From positions 293,872-353,767 of the forward strand of contig NZ_AZSU01000001.1 of the NCBI RefSeq assembly GCF_000511955.1: DNA of 59,896 nucleotides, in the 5' to 3' direction. Source of the stretch: [Clostridium] ultunense DSM 10521. GTDB lineage: Bacteria; Bacillota; Clostridia; Tissierellales; Tepidimicrobiaceae. Under the pieces are notes generated by a model that saw only the letters and a program-made list of their open reading frames with translations, did no database searches and was not told the origin of the DNA. A program made the translations under genes and the position numbers. Shown one piece after another: positions 41,688-51,512 of this stretch (position 1 is the stretch's first letter; the number at the start of each line of letters is the position of its first letter).

Positions 41688-43622
41688 ATGAAGACTATAA
41701 AGCTTACAATGGCGCAAGCTTTGGTTAAGTTTTTAAACAGTCAGTATGTGGAGTTTGACGGCAGACAAGAGAAATTCATAAAAGGAATTTTTACCATATT
41801 TGGTCATGGGAATGTAGTAGGTTTAGGACAAGCATTAGAAGAATATGGTGAAGATTTAATTATACATCAAGGTAGAAATGAACAAGGAATGGCACATGCA
41901 GCTATTGCCTTTGCAAAACAAAAGAACAGAAAGCAAATATATGCATGTACATCATCGATAGGTCCAGGAGCTGCAAATATGGTAACGGCAGCTGCCACTG
42001 CAACTGCAAATAATATTCCAGTTTTATTATTGCCAGGTGATATATTTGCTACAAGACAACCTGATCCAGTATTGCAACAAATAGAACAATCCTATGATTT
42101 AAGTATAAGTACTAATGACGCCTTCAGACCAGTAAGTAAATATTGGGATAGGATTAATAGACCGGAACAGCTGATGTCTGCAATGATAAATGCAATGAGA
42201 GTTTTAACCGACCCAGCTGATACAGGGGCAGTGACTATTTGCTTGCCTCAAGATGTGCAGGGAGAGTCCTATGATTATCCTGAACACTTTTTCAAAAAGA
42301 GAGTTCATAGGATAGAAAGAAGACCGCCTGCTAAGGAAGCTGTAGAAGATGCAGCAAAGCTTATTAAAGAGAGTAAAAAACCTTTGATCCTATGTGGGGG
42401 AGGAGTTAAATATTCAGGGGCAGCTGACAATTTAAGAAAATTTGCAGAAGAGTTTAATATTCCCTTTGGGGAGACTCAGGCAGGAAAATCTGCAATAACA
42501 TGGGATCATCCATTGAATTTAGGGGGAATAGGAGTTACAGGAAATTTAGCCGCCAATCTTATTGCAAAAGATGCAGATTTAATAATAGGTGTGGGAACTA
42601 GATATACAGATTTTACTACTGGTTCTAAAGGTTTGTTTAAAAATGAAAATGTTAAATTTTTAAGCATTAATGTATCTGAGTTTCATGCCTACAAACTTGA
42701 CTCTACAAGAGTTGTAGCTGATGCCAAACTGGCATTGGATGAATTGATGAAAGTGTTGAAAGAGGAAAATTACAAATCTAATTATGTAGATGAAATAAAA
42801 GAAGCAAAGATTAAATGGGAAAGTGAATTAGCTAGACTATTTTCTACCGGGTATAAGGAAGAAGGATTTAAACCGGAAGTTGCTGGACATATAGATCATG
42901 TATTACCTGAATTTTATAAGGATACTGGCTCTTGTTTAACTCAAACCAGGGTTTTAGGCGAATTGGATAGATTGTTACCAGAAGATGCAATAATAGTAGG
43001 GGCTTCGGGAAGTTTACCAGGAGATTTACAAAGGGTATGGAGACCGAAGGTAGCAAATACCTACCATATGGAATATGGCTATTCTTGTATGGGATATGAA
43101 ATAGCTGCATCTTTAGGGGTGAAATTAGCATATCCTGATAAAGAAGTATATGCCATGGTAGGAGATGGAAGTTATTTAATGCTACATTCAGAAATGATAA
43201 CTAGTGTCCAGGAGAGAAAGAAGATTAATATAATCTTATTCGATAATATGTCCTTTGGATGTATTAACAATTTACAAATGTCTCAAGGAATGGGAAGTTT
43301 GGGAACGGAGTTCCGATATAGAGATGAAAGAACAGGAAAATTAGATGGTCCTTTAATTCCAATAGATTATGCCAAATCTGCTGAAGGATATGGTCTAAAA
43401 ACCTATATAGTAAAGACTGTTAGGGAACTTAGAGATGCAATAGAAGACTCTAAAAAACAAGACATTTCTACTTTAATAGATATAAAAGTTCTTCCCAAAA
43501 CTATGACTGATGGATATGAGTCTTGGTGGAGAGTAGGAGTGGCTGAAGTATCCCATAAAGAATCTGTACAAAAAGCGCATGAAGAAATGGAGCTTAATAT
43601 TAACAAGGCGAGAAAATATTAG
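41688..43622 (+). CDS. iolD: 3D-(3,5/4)-trihydroxycyclohexane-1,2-dione hydrolase
   Basis: A 644-residue thiamine-diphosphate enzyme that opens the ring of the inosose-derived diketone to 5-deoxyglucuronate. The N-terminal Pyr domain has a Glu-type region in [27 protein letters not shown]. The C-terminal PP domain has the ThDP motif [15 protein letters not shown] followed by [17 protein letters not shown]. The distinctive ending with [14 protein letters not shown] is typical of IolD. The ATG follows AGGGAGGGGTTAA. It is transcribed with iolE downstream, 17 bases after. Confidence 0.93.
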   Translation: MKTIKLTMAQALVKFLNSQYVEFDGRQEKFIKGIFTIFGHGNVVGLGQALEEYGEDLIIHQGRNEQGMAHAAIAFAKQKNRKQIYACTSSIGPGAANMVTAAATATANNIPVLLLPGDIFATRQPDPVLQQIEQSYDLSISTNDAFRPVSKYWDRINRPEQLMSAMINAMRVLTDPADTGAVTICLPQDVQGESYDYPEHFFKKRVHRIERRPPAKEAVEDAAKLIKESKKPLILCGGGVKYSGAADNLRKFAEEFNIPFGETQAGKSAITWDHPLNLGGIGVTGNLAANLIAKDADLIIGVGTRYTDFTTGSKGLFKNENVKFLSINVSEFHAYKLDSTRVVADAKLALDELMKVLKEENYKSNYVDEIKEAKIKWESELARLFSTGYKEEGFKPEVAGHIDHVLPEFYKDTGSCLTQTRVLGELDRLLPEDAIIVGASGSLPGDLQRVWRPKVANTYHMEYGYSCMGYEIAASLGVKLAYPDKEVYAMVGDGSYLMLHSEMITSVQERKKINIILFDNMSFGCINNLQMSQGMGSLGTEFRYRDERTGKLDGPLIPIDYAKSAEGYGLKTYIVKTVRELRDAIEDSKKQDISTLIDIKVLPKTMTDGYESWWRVGVAEVSHKESVQKAHEEMELNINKARKY

Positions 43623-43639
43623 CAAAAGGGAGGATTCTT

Positions 43640-44539
43640 ATGTTAGATAGCACAAAAATCAAATTAGGTATAGCTCCTATAGCATGGACTAATGATGATC
43701 TCCCCCAATTAGGAGCCGCTAATACATTTGAACAATGTATTAGCGAAATGGCTTTAGCAGGTTTTGCAGGCTCCGAAATTGGAAATAAGTATCCAACGGA
43801 CCCAGAAGTACTAAAAAAAGCCCTAGATCTTAGAGGATTACAAATATGTAATGCCTGGTTTAGTACCTTTTTTACTACTAAGGAGGAAGAAGAAACTATT
43901 GAAAAATTCATCGAGCATAGGGATTTTTTATACGAAATGGGAGCCAAAGTAATTGGTTGTTCTGAACAAGGGCATAGCATACAAGTTTTAAACAAACCAA
44001 TATTTGATGAAAAACCAGTTTTCACTGAAGGGGAATGGGATAGATTGATTGAAGGTTATAACAAACTTGCGATATTAGCCCAAGAAAAAGGTATGAAAGT
44101 GTCTTTGCATCATCATATGGGTACAGGGATTCAAACTCCCGAAGAGATTGATAGATTTATGGAACAAGTCAATGAAAATGTCTATTTGCTTTTCGATACA
44201 GGACATATGTATTTTTCTGAAGGCAACCAAGAGGCTGTAGATAACCTTATAGATAAATATATTGATAGAATTGTCCATATACATCTAAAGGATGTAAGAC
44301 AGAATATATATGAAAAGTTGAAAGAGGAAAGATGGTCTTTTCTGAAAGGTGTAAAAGAAGGGGTGTTTACAGTTCCTGGAGATGGAGTTATAAATTTTGA
44401 TCATGTCTTTTTAGTAATTAAAAATAGTGGATACGAAGGATGGATGGTAGTGGAAGCAGAACAGGACCCAGCTAAAGCAAATCCACTAGAGTATGCAATA
44501 AAAGCTATGGATTATATTAATGAGAAAACGGGATTATAG
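43640..44539 (+). CDS. iolE: inosose dehydratase
   Basis: A 299-residue TIM-barrel enzyme dehydrating scyllo-inosose to the diketone that IolD opens. It belongs to the xylose-isomerase-like family. Metal and catalytic blocks are [46 protein letters not shown] and [16 protein letters not shown]. The N-terminus [17 protein letters not shown] is characteristic of IolE. The ATG follows AAAAGGGAGGATTCTT. It is one operon with iolD and iolG. Confidence 0.94.
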   Translation: MLDSTKIKLGIAPIAWTNDDLPQLGAANTFEQCISEMALAGFAGSEIGNKYPTDPEVLKKALDLRGLQICNAWFSTFFTTKEEEETIEKFIEHRDFLYEMGAKVIGCSEQGHSIQVLNKPIFDEKPVFTEGEWDRLIEGYNKLAILAQEKGMKVSLHHHMGTGIQTPEEIDRFMEQVNENVYLLFDTGHMYFSEGNQEAVDNLIDKYIDRIVHIHLKDVRQNIYEKLKEERWSFLKGVKEGVFTVPGDGVINFDHVFLVIKNSGYEGWMVVEAEQDPAKANPLEYAIKAMDYINEKTGL

Positions 44540-44570
44540 ATAGTTTATTATATAGAATGGAGATGAGTCT

Positions 44571-45575
44571 ATGGACAAAAAATTAAAAGTGGGAATTATT
44601 GGAGCAGGGAGGATAGGTAGAGTTCATACATTAAGCTTAAAGAATTTTGTGCCTGAGGTTGAGATTAAGGCAGTCTCAGATATTTGTTTTGATGCAGCAG
44701 CAAAGCTAGCTGAAGAAAATGGAATTCCTCATGCTTATAAAGATTATAAAAAAATATTGTTGGACCCAGAAATAGATGCTGTATTAGTATGTTCTTCTAC
44801 AGATACCCATGCACAAATTTCTATTGAGGCAGCAGAAGCTGGCAAACATATATTCTGCGAAAAACCTATAGATTTAAATGTGGATAAGGTTAAATCAGTA
44901 TTAAAAGCTGTAGATAAGGCTAATGTTAAATTCCAAGTAGGATTTAATCGAAGGTTCGACCATAATTTTAAGAAAATTAAAGAGTTAATTGATTCAGGAG
45001 AACTAGGAGAACTTCATATTGTTAAGATTACATCACGAGATCCAGAGCCACCAAGCCCTGAATATGTTAAAGTTTCTGGTGGAATATTTTTAGATATGAG
45101 CATACATGATTTTGATATGGCAAGATATCTTACTGGCAGTGAAGTAAAAGAGGTCTATGTAGCAGCTGATTGTAGAATAGATCCTGCTATTGGAGAAGTT
45201 GGGGATGTAGATACAGCAGTAATAACCCTTAAGATGGAAGACGGTACTATTTGCGTTATAGATAATAGTAGACAGGCTGTATATGGATATGATCAAAGGA
45301 TAGAGGTATTCGGTTCAAAAGGCCAAGCTGAAGTTCAAAATGACACTCCTTCAACAGCCAGTTGGAGCACAGCTGAAGGAGTATTTAAAGAGAAACCAAA
45401 ATATTTCTTTTTAGAAAGATATATGGATTCTTTTGCAGACGAGATGAAATCTTTTGTTGATGTAGTAATTAACGATAAAGAACCGCCTGTTACTGGAGCA
45501 GACGGACTTATAACAATAGAAATAGGATTAGCAGCAAAGAAATCCTATGAAGAAGGAAGACCTATAAAACTTTAG
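44571..45575 (+). CDS. iolG: myo-inositol 2-dehydrogenase
   Basis: A 334-residue Gfo/Idh/MocA enzyme that oxidises myo-inositol to scyllo-inosose, the first pathway step. Rossmann motif VGIIGAGRIGRVH, catalytic Lys in HIFCEKPIDLN, and MSIHDFDMARYLTG with catalytic Asp and His. Other IolG blocks are VGFNRRFDHNF and EKPKYFFLERYMDSFADEM. It is a closer match to IolG than the 33138 paralogue, and it lies between iolE and iolB in the order typical of inositol operons. The ATG follows TGGAGATGAGTCT. Confidence 0.93.
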   Translation: MDKKLKVGIIGAGRIGRVHTLSLKNFVPEVEIKAVSDICFDAAAKLAEENGIPHAYKDYKKILLDPEIDAVLVCSSTDTHAQISIEAAEAGKHIFCEKPIDLNVDKVKSVLKAVDKANVKFQVGFNRRFDHNFKKIKELIDSGELGELHIVKITSRDPEPPSPEYVKVSGGIFLDMSIHDFDMARYLTGSEVKEVYVAADCRIDPAIGEVGDVDTAVITLKMEDGTICVIDNSRQAVYGYDQRIEVFGSKGQAEVQNDTPSTASWSTAEGVFKEKPKYFFLERYMDSFADEMKSFVDVVINDKEPPVTGADGLITIEIGLAAKKSYEEGRPIKL

Positions 45576-45604
45576 AATTTACTTAGGTATTAGGAGGAAA
45601 AATT

Positions 45605-46393
45605 ATGTTTGAAAGATTTGACAATATAGATTTTGGTTATAATAGCCTAGCAGAAATAGATGGGAAACATAGGGATATGCTAATGGATGTGGGAATCTAT
45701 AAATTAAAAAAAGACGAACAAATAGTTTTAGAAGATGACGATAAGGAAACAGCTATTTTACTTTTAGATGGTAAAGTTACTATGGAATGGTTGAATAACA
45801 AAGAAACTATGGAGAGAGACTCTCTATTCGACGAAGAACCTTGGTGTTTACATGTGCCAAGAAAAATGGAAGTAAAGATAAAAGGGAAGAGGGAAGCAGA
45901 AATATTAATACAAAAAACTTACAATGATAAAGAGTTCCAATCAAAACTATATACCCCAGAAGATTGTGGAACTGAAATCTTTGGAGACGGCGTATGGGGG
46001 AATACATCTAGAAGGATGGTAAGGACCATATTTGACTATAACAATGCCCCCTATTCAAATTTAGTAATAGGTGAAGTTATAAACACTCCTGGGAAATGGT
46101 CTAGCTATATACCTCACCACCATCCACAACCAGAGATATATTTCTATCGATTTACAAAACCTCAAGGCTTTGGAGCTTGCTTCATAGGCGAGGATGTATT
46201 CAAAATAACCCATAATAGTATGGCAACAATACCAGGCGGATTATCCCATCCTCAGGTAACAGCTCCTGGTTACGGAATGTATTACTGCTGGATGATTAGA
46301 CATTTAGATGAAAATCCTTGGACAGATAGGATTGATGAAGAAGAACATAAATGGCTATTAGATCCTAATGTAAAGATTTGGCCAGAAAAATAA
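45605..46393 (+). CDS. iolB: 5-deoxy-glucuronate isomerase
   Basis: A 262-residue cupin enzyme converting 5-deoxyglucuronate to 5-dehydro-2-deoxygluconate, the step before IolC. The cupin metal block is visible as GKWSSYIPHHHPQPEIYFYRF, with a second at MATIPGGLSHPQVTAPGYGMYYCWMIRHL. RRMVRTIFDYNNAPYSNLVIGEV fits IolB. The ATG follows TTAGGAGGAAAAATT. It lies 29 bases after iolG and 29 before the aldehyde dehydrogenase gene. Confidence 0.93.
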   Translation: MFERFDNIDFGYNSLAEIDGKHRDMLMDVGIYKLKKDEQIVLEDDDKETAILLLDGKVTMEWLNNKETMERDSLFDEEPWCLHVPRKMEVKIKGKREAEILIQKTYNDKEFQSKLYTPEDCGTEIFGDGVWGNTSRRMVRTIFDYNNAPYSNLVIGEVINTPGKWSSYIPHHHPQPEIYFYRFTKPQGFGACFIGEDVFKITHNSMATIPGGLSHPQVTAPGYGMYYCWMIRHLDENPWTDRIDEEEHKWLLDPNVKIWPEK

Positions 46394-46422
46394 GATAAAA
46401 ATAAATTAGGGAGTTGATATAA

Positions 46423-47811
46423 ATGGCAACGTCAGAAGAAAAAAAATATGTAAATGGTTTAGTTGAAAGGGCAAGAAAAGCTCAAAAAATTGTTGAAAGC
46501 TTCAATCAGGAAAGAGTAGACCATTTAGTAACTGCCATTGTATGGAATATAGTTAAACCAGGAACTATTGAAGAAATATCAAAATTTGCTGTTGAAGAAA
46601 CAGAATTAGGAAATTATGAATCTAAATATGCAAAATTAAATACAAAACTAAAAGGTGCCCTAAGAGATATGAAAGGTAAAAAAAGCATGGGGATAATTGA
46701 GAGGGATGAAGAAAAAGGTTTAATTAAAATAGCCAAACCTGTAGGAGTGGTAGGTGCAGTAAATCCGACAACAAATCCTGAAGCAACACCAGTACTTAAA
46801 GCTATAATGGCAATAAAAACTAGAAATGCTGTAGTAATGTCTCCTCACCCGAAAGCTAAGAAGACGAATACTATGATAGTAAATATAATGAGAGAAGTAC
46901 TTAAAAAATATAATGCGCCAGAAGACCTGATAATAGGCATAGAAAATCCAACTCTGGGAATCACGCAAGAATTGATGAAGCAATGTGATTTGGTGCTAGC
47001 AACAGGTGGAGGAGCTATGGTTAATGCAGCTTACTCATCTGGAACTCCTGCCTATGGGGTAGGAGTAGGTAATGCAGTAGTTGTAATAGATGAAACAGCA
47101 GATATTAAAGATGCATCCAATAAGATAATGAGGAGTAAAACCTTTGACTTTGCAACCAGCTGTTCAGCAGAAAACTCATTAGTAATTCAAGAAGACATAT
47201 ACCATGAATTAATCAGAGCATTAGAAGATGAAGGAGGATATCTATTAAACAGTGAAGAAAAAGCAAAATTACAAAAGAACATGTGGATAGATGGAGTATT
47301 AAATAGAGATGTAGTAGCCCAACCTGTCCAAAAGATAGCAGAAGTAGGTGGACTTAAAATACCAGAAGATAGGAAATTCATAATGGTAGAAGAAACAAAA
47401 GTAGGACCAGAATACCCATTCTCAGGAGAAAAACTTTCAATGGTAGTAGCATTATTTAAATACAAAGAATTCCAAGAAGCCATAGACAAAGTAAATGAGA
47501 TAACAGAATATCAAGGGAAAGGCCACTCCTGTGGAATCCACTCAACCAATGAAGACCATATAGTAGAATTTGCATTAAAAACCTATACAAGCCGTGTAAT
47601 GGTAAGACAACCTCAGTGTTTAGCCAATAGTGGAGCTTGGACTAATGGAATGCCAATGACTTTAAGTCTAGGGTGTGGCACCTGGGGAGGAAATATATCT
47701 AGTGAAAACATAACTTGGAAGCATCTACTAAATACTACTTGGGTATCCTATCCAATACCGGACACCCAACCTACTGATGAAGAACTTTTTGGTGATGTGA
47801 TGAAGGAATAA
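46423..47811 (+). CDS. acylating aldehyde dehydrogenase (SauS/PduP-like) at the end of the inositol operon
   Basis: A 462-residue CoA-acylating aldehyde dehydrogenase. The catalytic Cys is C247 in TFDFATSCSAENSLVIQE, and VGAVNPTTNPEATPVLKA and ATGGGAMVNAAYSSGTPAYG are typical of the CoA-linked family including sulfoacetaldehyde dehydrogenase (SauS), PduP and EutE. In inositol operons this last place is usually held by IolA, the methylmalonate/malonate-semialdehyde dehydrogenase. IolA has about 490 residues and different motifs, so this looks like a non-orthologous replacement. It could turn malonate semialdehyde into a CoA ester, which is inference. The ATG follows GGGAGTTGATATAA. A strong terminator follows. 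Confidence 0.87.
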   Translation: MATSEEKKYVNGLVERARKAQKIVESFNQERVDHLVTAIVWNIVKPGTIEEISKFAVEETELGNYESKYAKLNTKLKGALRDMKGKKSMGIIERDEEKGLIKIAKPVGVVGAVNPTTNPEATPVLKAIMAIKTRNAVVMSPHPKAKKTNTMIVNIMREVLKKYNAPEDLIIGIENPTLGITQELMKQCDLVLATGGGAMVNAAYSSGTPAYGVGVGNAVVVIDETADIKDASNKIMRSKTFDFATSCSAENSLVIQEDIYHELIRALEDEGGYLLNSEEKAKLQKNMWIDGVLNRDVVAQPVQKIAEVGGLKIPEDRKFIMVEETKVGPEYPFSGEKLSMVVALFKYKEFQEAIDKVNEITEYQGKGHSCGIHSTNEDHIVEFALKTYTSRVMVRQPQCLANSGAWTNGMPMTLSLGCGTWGGNISSENITWKHLLNTTWVSYPIPDTQPTDEELFGDVMKE

Positions 47812-47830
47812 TTTAATAATTGATTTTTAA

Positions 47831-47862
47831 TAACCCCTTAAGAAAAACTTCTTAAGGGGTTA
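47831..47862. terminator. bidirectional terminator (inositol operon / rpsD)
   Basis: TAACCCCTTAAG pairs perfectly with CTTAAGGGGTTA across an 8-base loop, with T-rich sequence on both sides of the converging genes. Confidence 0.9.
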
Positions 47863-47868
47863 TATTTT

Positions 47869-48468
47869 CTATATAAGACTTGAGTAAAACTCAACGACTA
47901 ATTGGTCTTCAATTTCGATGGGTACTTCTTCCCTTTCTGGATATCTAATCAATGTACCAGAAAAGTTAGATTCATCTTTTTGTAAATAAGGATATAGGTT
48001 GGGGAAGAATGAAAGGAAATTTTCCTTAAACAATTTTATATTCCTAGATTTTTCTTTCAGAGAAATGGTATCTCCCACATTAACCCTATAAGAAGGTATA
48101 TCTATCTTTCTACCGTTTACCCGAATATGGCCATGAACCACCATTTGTCTTGCCTGTCTAATAGAGGAGGCAAAACCCAATCTATATACTAAATTGTCCA
48201 ATCTGGATTCCAATATTTTAATTAATGCATAACCAGTTTGATCCTTAGACTTTTTAGCTTCCCGTACATATCCTAGGAATTGCTTTTCCATAACACCATA
48301 GTAGGCTCTTAATCTTTGCTTTTCTAGTAATTGCATACCATAATTAGATAATTTTTTATCTGCTCTAGAAGTACCTTTTTTTGCTCTATTCATGGCCTTT
48401 GGATGGCCACATACATTTAATCCTAATCTTCTACATTCTTTAAATCTAGGATTCATTTTTTTTGCCAA
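47869..48468 (-). CDS. rpsD: ribosomal protein S4, cysteine-poor paralogue
   Basis: A 199-residue 30S subunit protein S4. Its N-terminal part starts [30 protein letters not shown], and the S4 RNA-binding fold [40 protein letters not shown] follows. It has only two Cys in the N-terminal region, not the four-Cys Zn finger of C+ S4. It stands alone, outside the usual rpsM-rpsK-rpsD-rpoA context, so a second S4 gene probably exists elsewhere. TTG start at 48468 with GGAG 9 bases upstream; ATG 48483 overlaps that site. A Fur-type box abuts its promoter. Confidence 0.9.
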   Translation of the reverse strand: MAKKMNPRFKECRRLGLNVCGHPKAMNRAKKGTSRADKKLSNYGMQLLEKQRLRAYYGVMEKQFLGYVREAKKSKDQTGYALIKILESRLDNLVYRLGFASSIRQARQMVVHGHIRVNGRKIDIPSYRVNVGDTISLKEKSRNIKLFKENFLSFFPNLYPYLQKDESNFSGTLIRYPEREEVPIEIEDQLVVEFYSSLI

Positions 48469-48519
48469 AATTATCAACTCCATTTAATAAATTTGCCGCG
48501 ATAATTTTAAGCCAATACT

Positions 48520-48548
48520 AATATACCATAAAAAAACCTAATTGTAAA
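48520..48548 (-). promoter_or_regulatory. sigmaA promoter of the S4 gene
   Basis: On the minus strand TTTACA (48543-48548) and TATATT (48520-48525) are separated by 17 bases. The -35 element overlaps the Fur-type box by two bases. Confidence 0.8.
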
Positions 48549-48565
48549 TGATAATTATTATCATT
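48547..48565. promoter_or_regulatory. perfect Fur-type box
   Basis: AATGATAAT-T-ATTATCATT is a perfect 9-1-9 inverted repeat and contains TGATAAT-T-ATTATCA, the 7-1-7 box described for Bacillus Fur. It overlaps the -35 of the S4 promoter and lies 147 bases upstream of the divergent ion-pump operon, so either or both could be iron-regulated. A Zur reading is possible but the Bacillus Zur box contains CG pairs that are absent here. Confidence 0.82.
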
Positions 48566-48711
48566 TTATAAAAACTATATGATTAATTTGTTAGGCAAAA
48601 CATATAGGACTTTAATCTAAATTATAGATGTTTTTTTTTGATAAATAAGGGAATATATTAGTATGAGTAAAGGATTTTAACATAAGAAGTTAATTTTACG
48701 GAGGTGGTATC

Positions 48712-49686
48712 TTGATATCGAACTTTATGAAAAAATATTTTATTACACAGAAGATGATGAGGACAGTAATTATATCTTTAGTTCCTCTGATTCTATCCTC
48801 AATTTATTTTTTTGGATGGAGATCTTTAGTCTTACTTTTCTGGGTAACTCTATTTGGAGTTGCTATCGAGTGGATTTATGAAAAAAAACAGGGGAAAAAG
48901 GTGTCAGAGGCAATTTTTGTTACTTGCATACTTTATGTACTAACCCTACCACCTAGAACGCCTATTTGGATAGCAGTGGTGGGAATAATTTTTGGAGTCT
49001 TTTTTGGTAAAGAAGTATTTGGCGGTTTTGGAAGAAATCTATTTAATCCGGCTTTAGTAGCCAGGGCTTTTGTATATGTAACCTTTCCAGAACCATTGAC
49101 TATTGAATGGTCAAAAGCTGCAGCTGGTTTTCCAGGCGGGTTTGCTACATATATTACAGAAAATATTGAAGCTATATCTCAAGCTACTCCAATGTTGATT
49201 TTCCGGGAAACTGGAGAAATGGTCACTTCGTTAAAATTGCTATTAGGCAATGTTTCAGGATCTTTAGGAGAAACTAGTGCTATTTTAATTATCCTTGCAG
49301 GAATATATTTGATATACAAAAAAGTAGCAGCTTGGCAAACCATGGCAGGAGTGTTAATTGGATTTACAGGATTAAGTGGTGCTCTATACCTTTTAGGAAA
49401 TCCTCAAATTCCAAATCCCATTTTTGGTATATTGTCTGGAGGTTTTTTATTTGGCATGGTATTTATGGCTACAGATCCTATATCTTCACCGAGGACTAAG
49501 GAGGGTAAATGGATATATGGAATTTTAATAGGTGTAGTTACAGTTATAATTCGAGGATATGCATTATTTGCGGGAGGTATGATGTTTGCCATATTAATAG
49601 GCAATACTTTTGCTCCTATTATAGATGAAGGGGTAAATTATTTTAAGAAACTTAAGAAAGAAGACAAGAAAGAGGTGACGGCATGA
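48712..49686 (+). CDS. RnfD/NqrB-family subunit of a redox-driven ion pump
   Basis: A 324-residue membrane protein of the RnfD/NqrB family, with about nine helices. GGFGRNLFNPALVARAF near residues 104-120 is the conserved block. The likely covalent FMN site is Thr159 in AISQATPM. Its length matches RnfD rather than full NqrB (about 400 residues). It is the first gene of a five-gene operon D-G-E-A-F. TTG is the start: GGAGGTGG ends 5 bases upstream. A Fur-type box lies 147 bases upstream. No NqrA gene precedes it. Confidence 0.88.
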   Translation: MISNFMKKYFITQKMMRTVIISLVPLILSSIYFFGWRSLVLLFWVTLFGVAIEWIYEKKQGKKVSEAIFVTCILYVLTLPPRTPIWIAVVGIIFGVFFGKEVFGGFGRNLFNPALVARAFVYVTFPEPLTIEWSKAAAGFPGGFATYITENIEAISQATPMLIFRETGEMVTSLKLLLGNVSGSLGETSAILIILAGIYLIYKKVAAWQTMAGVLIGFTGLSGALYLLGNPQIPNPIFGILSGGFLFGMVFMATDPISSPRTKEGKWIYGILIGVVTVIIRGYALFAGGMMFAILIGNTFAPIIDEGVNYFKKLKKEDKKEVTA

Positions 49687-50288
49687 AAAAATCCTTTAGT
49701 TTCCCAATTATTTTCATGATTATAATTACTGCATTTTTTACCTTAATACTCGCCTATCTGAATTATGTAACAACTGATGCAATTGCTTTTAATGAAGAAA
49801 CCGACTTGCGAAAGACCTTACTTTATGTATTTGATATAGAAGTACCTTCTGAGGACCCAAAGGTAATAGAAGAGGTATTTAACCAATATGTAGGAAAAGA
49901 AGAAACAGGAGATGAAACCATATATTTTATAAAGGAAGGGGAAGAAATCACAGGCTATGCTTTCCCTGTTGGAGGAACTGCCCTTTGGGGAACTGTCCAA
50001 GGTTATGTTGCTATATCTGAGGATTATAGTCAGCTTTTAGGAATAGATTTCGTGTCCCATAGTGAAACACCGGGGTTAGGCGGCAGAATATCGGAAGATT
50101 GGTTCAAAGAACAATTTAGAGGCCTAGATTTAACTCAAGCCCAGGATGGGCAATATATTATATATAAGCCAGCACCTGGTGGGAATGTAGATGCTATAGC
50201 TGGCGCTACCCAAACATCTAATTCGGTTAGTAAATTCTTAAATGAAGATATATTTGAATTTATAAATAGAAAAGGGGGGAGTAGATAA
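49683..50288 (+). CDS. RnfG/NqrC-family flavoprotein subunit
   Basis: A 201-residue subunit with one N-terminal membrane helix (about 8-28) and an outside domain. The FMN attachment motif is D170-x-x-AGATQT with Thr178 as the probable phosphoester-linked residue, the type flavinylated by ApbE. SHSETPGLGGRI is the conserved RnfG/NqrC block. It overlaps the previous gene by 4 bases (ATGA), indicating coupling. No ApbE gene is in this window. Confidence 0.9.
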   Translation: MKKSFSFPIIFMIIITAFFTLILAYLNYVTTDAIAFNEETDLRKTLLYVFDIEVPSEDPKVIEEVFNQYVGKEETGDETIYFIKEGEEITGYAFPVGGTALWGTVQGYVAISEDYSQLLGIDFVSHSETPGLGGRISEDWFKEQFRGLDLTQAQDGQYIIYKPAPGGNVDAIAGATQTSNSVSKFLNEDIFEFINRKGGSR

Positions 50289-50912
50289 ATGGCAGGAGAT
50301 AGTCCAAAGAAAATTTTCAAAAAAGGAATTTGGGACGATAACCCTATATTTAAACAGGTAGTTGGAATATGTTCTGCATTAGCGGTTACTAATTTGATGC
50401 TAAATTCATTGATAATGGGGTTGGGATTAATATTTGTTACAGCTTTTTCTGAATTAACTGTATCTATTATAAGGAAGTTTACCCCAAAACATATTAGAAT
50501 GATGGTTCAAGTACTTATAATTTCCGTCTACGTAATAATAGTAGATATCTTTTTAAAGGCCTACTATCCTGAAATGAGTAAAGCTTTAGGACCCTATGTA
50601 GGGCTTATAATAACAAATTGCATAATAATGGGAAGATGTGAAGGTTATGCTCAGAACAATCCTCCTCTAAATTCTTTCTTAGATGGTATTGCATCTGGTT
50701 TAGGATATACCATAATATTACTTGCCATATCCTTTATCCGAGAACTATTTGGATTTGGAACTATTTTTGGATATAGGGTATTAGGTGATTGGTGGACTAA
50801 CTGGACCATAATGGTAATGCCGCCAGCAGCTTTCTTCATATTAGGGGTAATAGTCTGGTGGGCTAGAAGCAGAACTACTGAGGAAGAAAAAGAAGGAGGT
50901 GCAATTAACTGA
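50289..50912 (+). CDS. RnfE/NqrD-family membrane subunit
   Basis: A 207-residue protein with about six helices. Cys28 (VVGICSALAVTN) and Cys111 (LIITNCIIMGRCEGYA) match the pair that helps hold the intramembrane iron-sulphur site in this family. YFP/PLNSFLDGIASGLGYT and IRELFGFGTIFGYRVL are family blocks. It directly follows the RnfG-type gene with no gap. It partners the next subunit. Confidence 0.92.
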   Translation: MAGDSPKKIFKKGIWDDNPIFKQVVGICSALAVTNLMLNSLIMGLGLIFVTAFSELTVSIIRKFTPKHIRMMVQVLIISVYVIIVDIFLKAYYPEMSKALGPYVGLIITNCIIMGRCEGYAQNNPPLNSFLDGIASGLGYTIILLAISFIRELFGFGTIFGYRVLGDWWTNWTIMVMPPAAFFILGVIVWWARSRTTEEEKEGGAIN

Positions 50913-51502
50913 TGATAGAACTCAATCCATTAGTTATATTTTTTGCAGCCATATTTACAAATAATATGATTTTCAGTTATTTTTTAGGCATGTGTTCCTT
51001 TATTGGCGTATCTAATGAAATACCAACTTCATTGGGTCTAGGACAGGCAGTTACGTTTGTATTAACTTTCACTACTATGTTAAACTATATAATCTACCAT
51101 AATATATTGGTGCCTCTTAATTTAGAGTATCTAAGATTCATAGTGTTTATAATAAGTATAGCTGCTTTTGTACAGTTAATTGAGATGGTAGTAGAGAGGT
51201 ATTTTCCAAACCTTTACTATGCTTTAGGTATTTTTTTGCCACTTATTACCGTTAACTGTGCCATATTAGGAGTTTCACTATTTATGGTGATTAGAGAATA
51301 TACTTTCCTTCAGTCCGTGGGATTTGCTGTAGGTTCGGGAATTGGATGGACTTTAGCTATTGTCGCTATGGCTGGAGCTAGACAGAGGATTAGGCGGACT
51401 AAATTGCCAAAGGGATTAGAAGGTCCAGGGATAACATTAATTATAACAGGTCTGATGGCTTTAGCATTTATAGGTTTTTCAGGCATAGTACAGATTCAAT
51501 AG
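50912..51502 (+). CDS. RnfA/NqrE-family membrane subunit
   Basis: A 196-residue protein with about six helices and inverted topology to the previous one. Cys28 (FLGMCSFIGVSN) and a second Cys in LPLITVNCAILGVSLF match the paired iron-sulphur ligands. SVGFAVGSGIGWTLAIVAMAGARQRI is a family block. The start overlaps the preceding stop by one base (TGATG). It is the fourth gene of the operon. Confidence 0.92.
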   Translation: MIELNPLVIFFAAIFTNNMIFSYFLGMCSFIGVSNEIPTSLGLGQAVTFVLTFTTMLNYIIYHNILVPLNLEYLRFIVFIISIAAFVQLIEMVVERYFPNLYYALGIFLPLITVNCAILGVSLFMVIREYTFLQSVGFAVGSGIGWTLAIVAMAGARQRIRRTKLPKGLEGPGITLIITGLMALAFIGFSGIVQIQ

Positions 51503-51512
51503 GGGGGATTTT

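Noticed and set aside
41145-41717. Long open frame antisense to the IolJ-like aldolase
   Set aside because: The forward strand is a clear conserved enzyme; the antisense product has no recognisable features.
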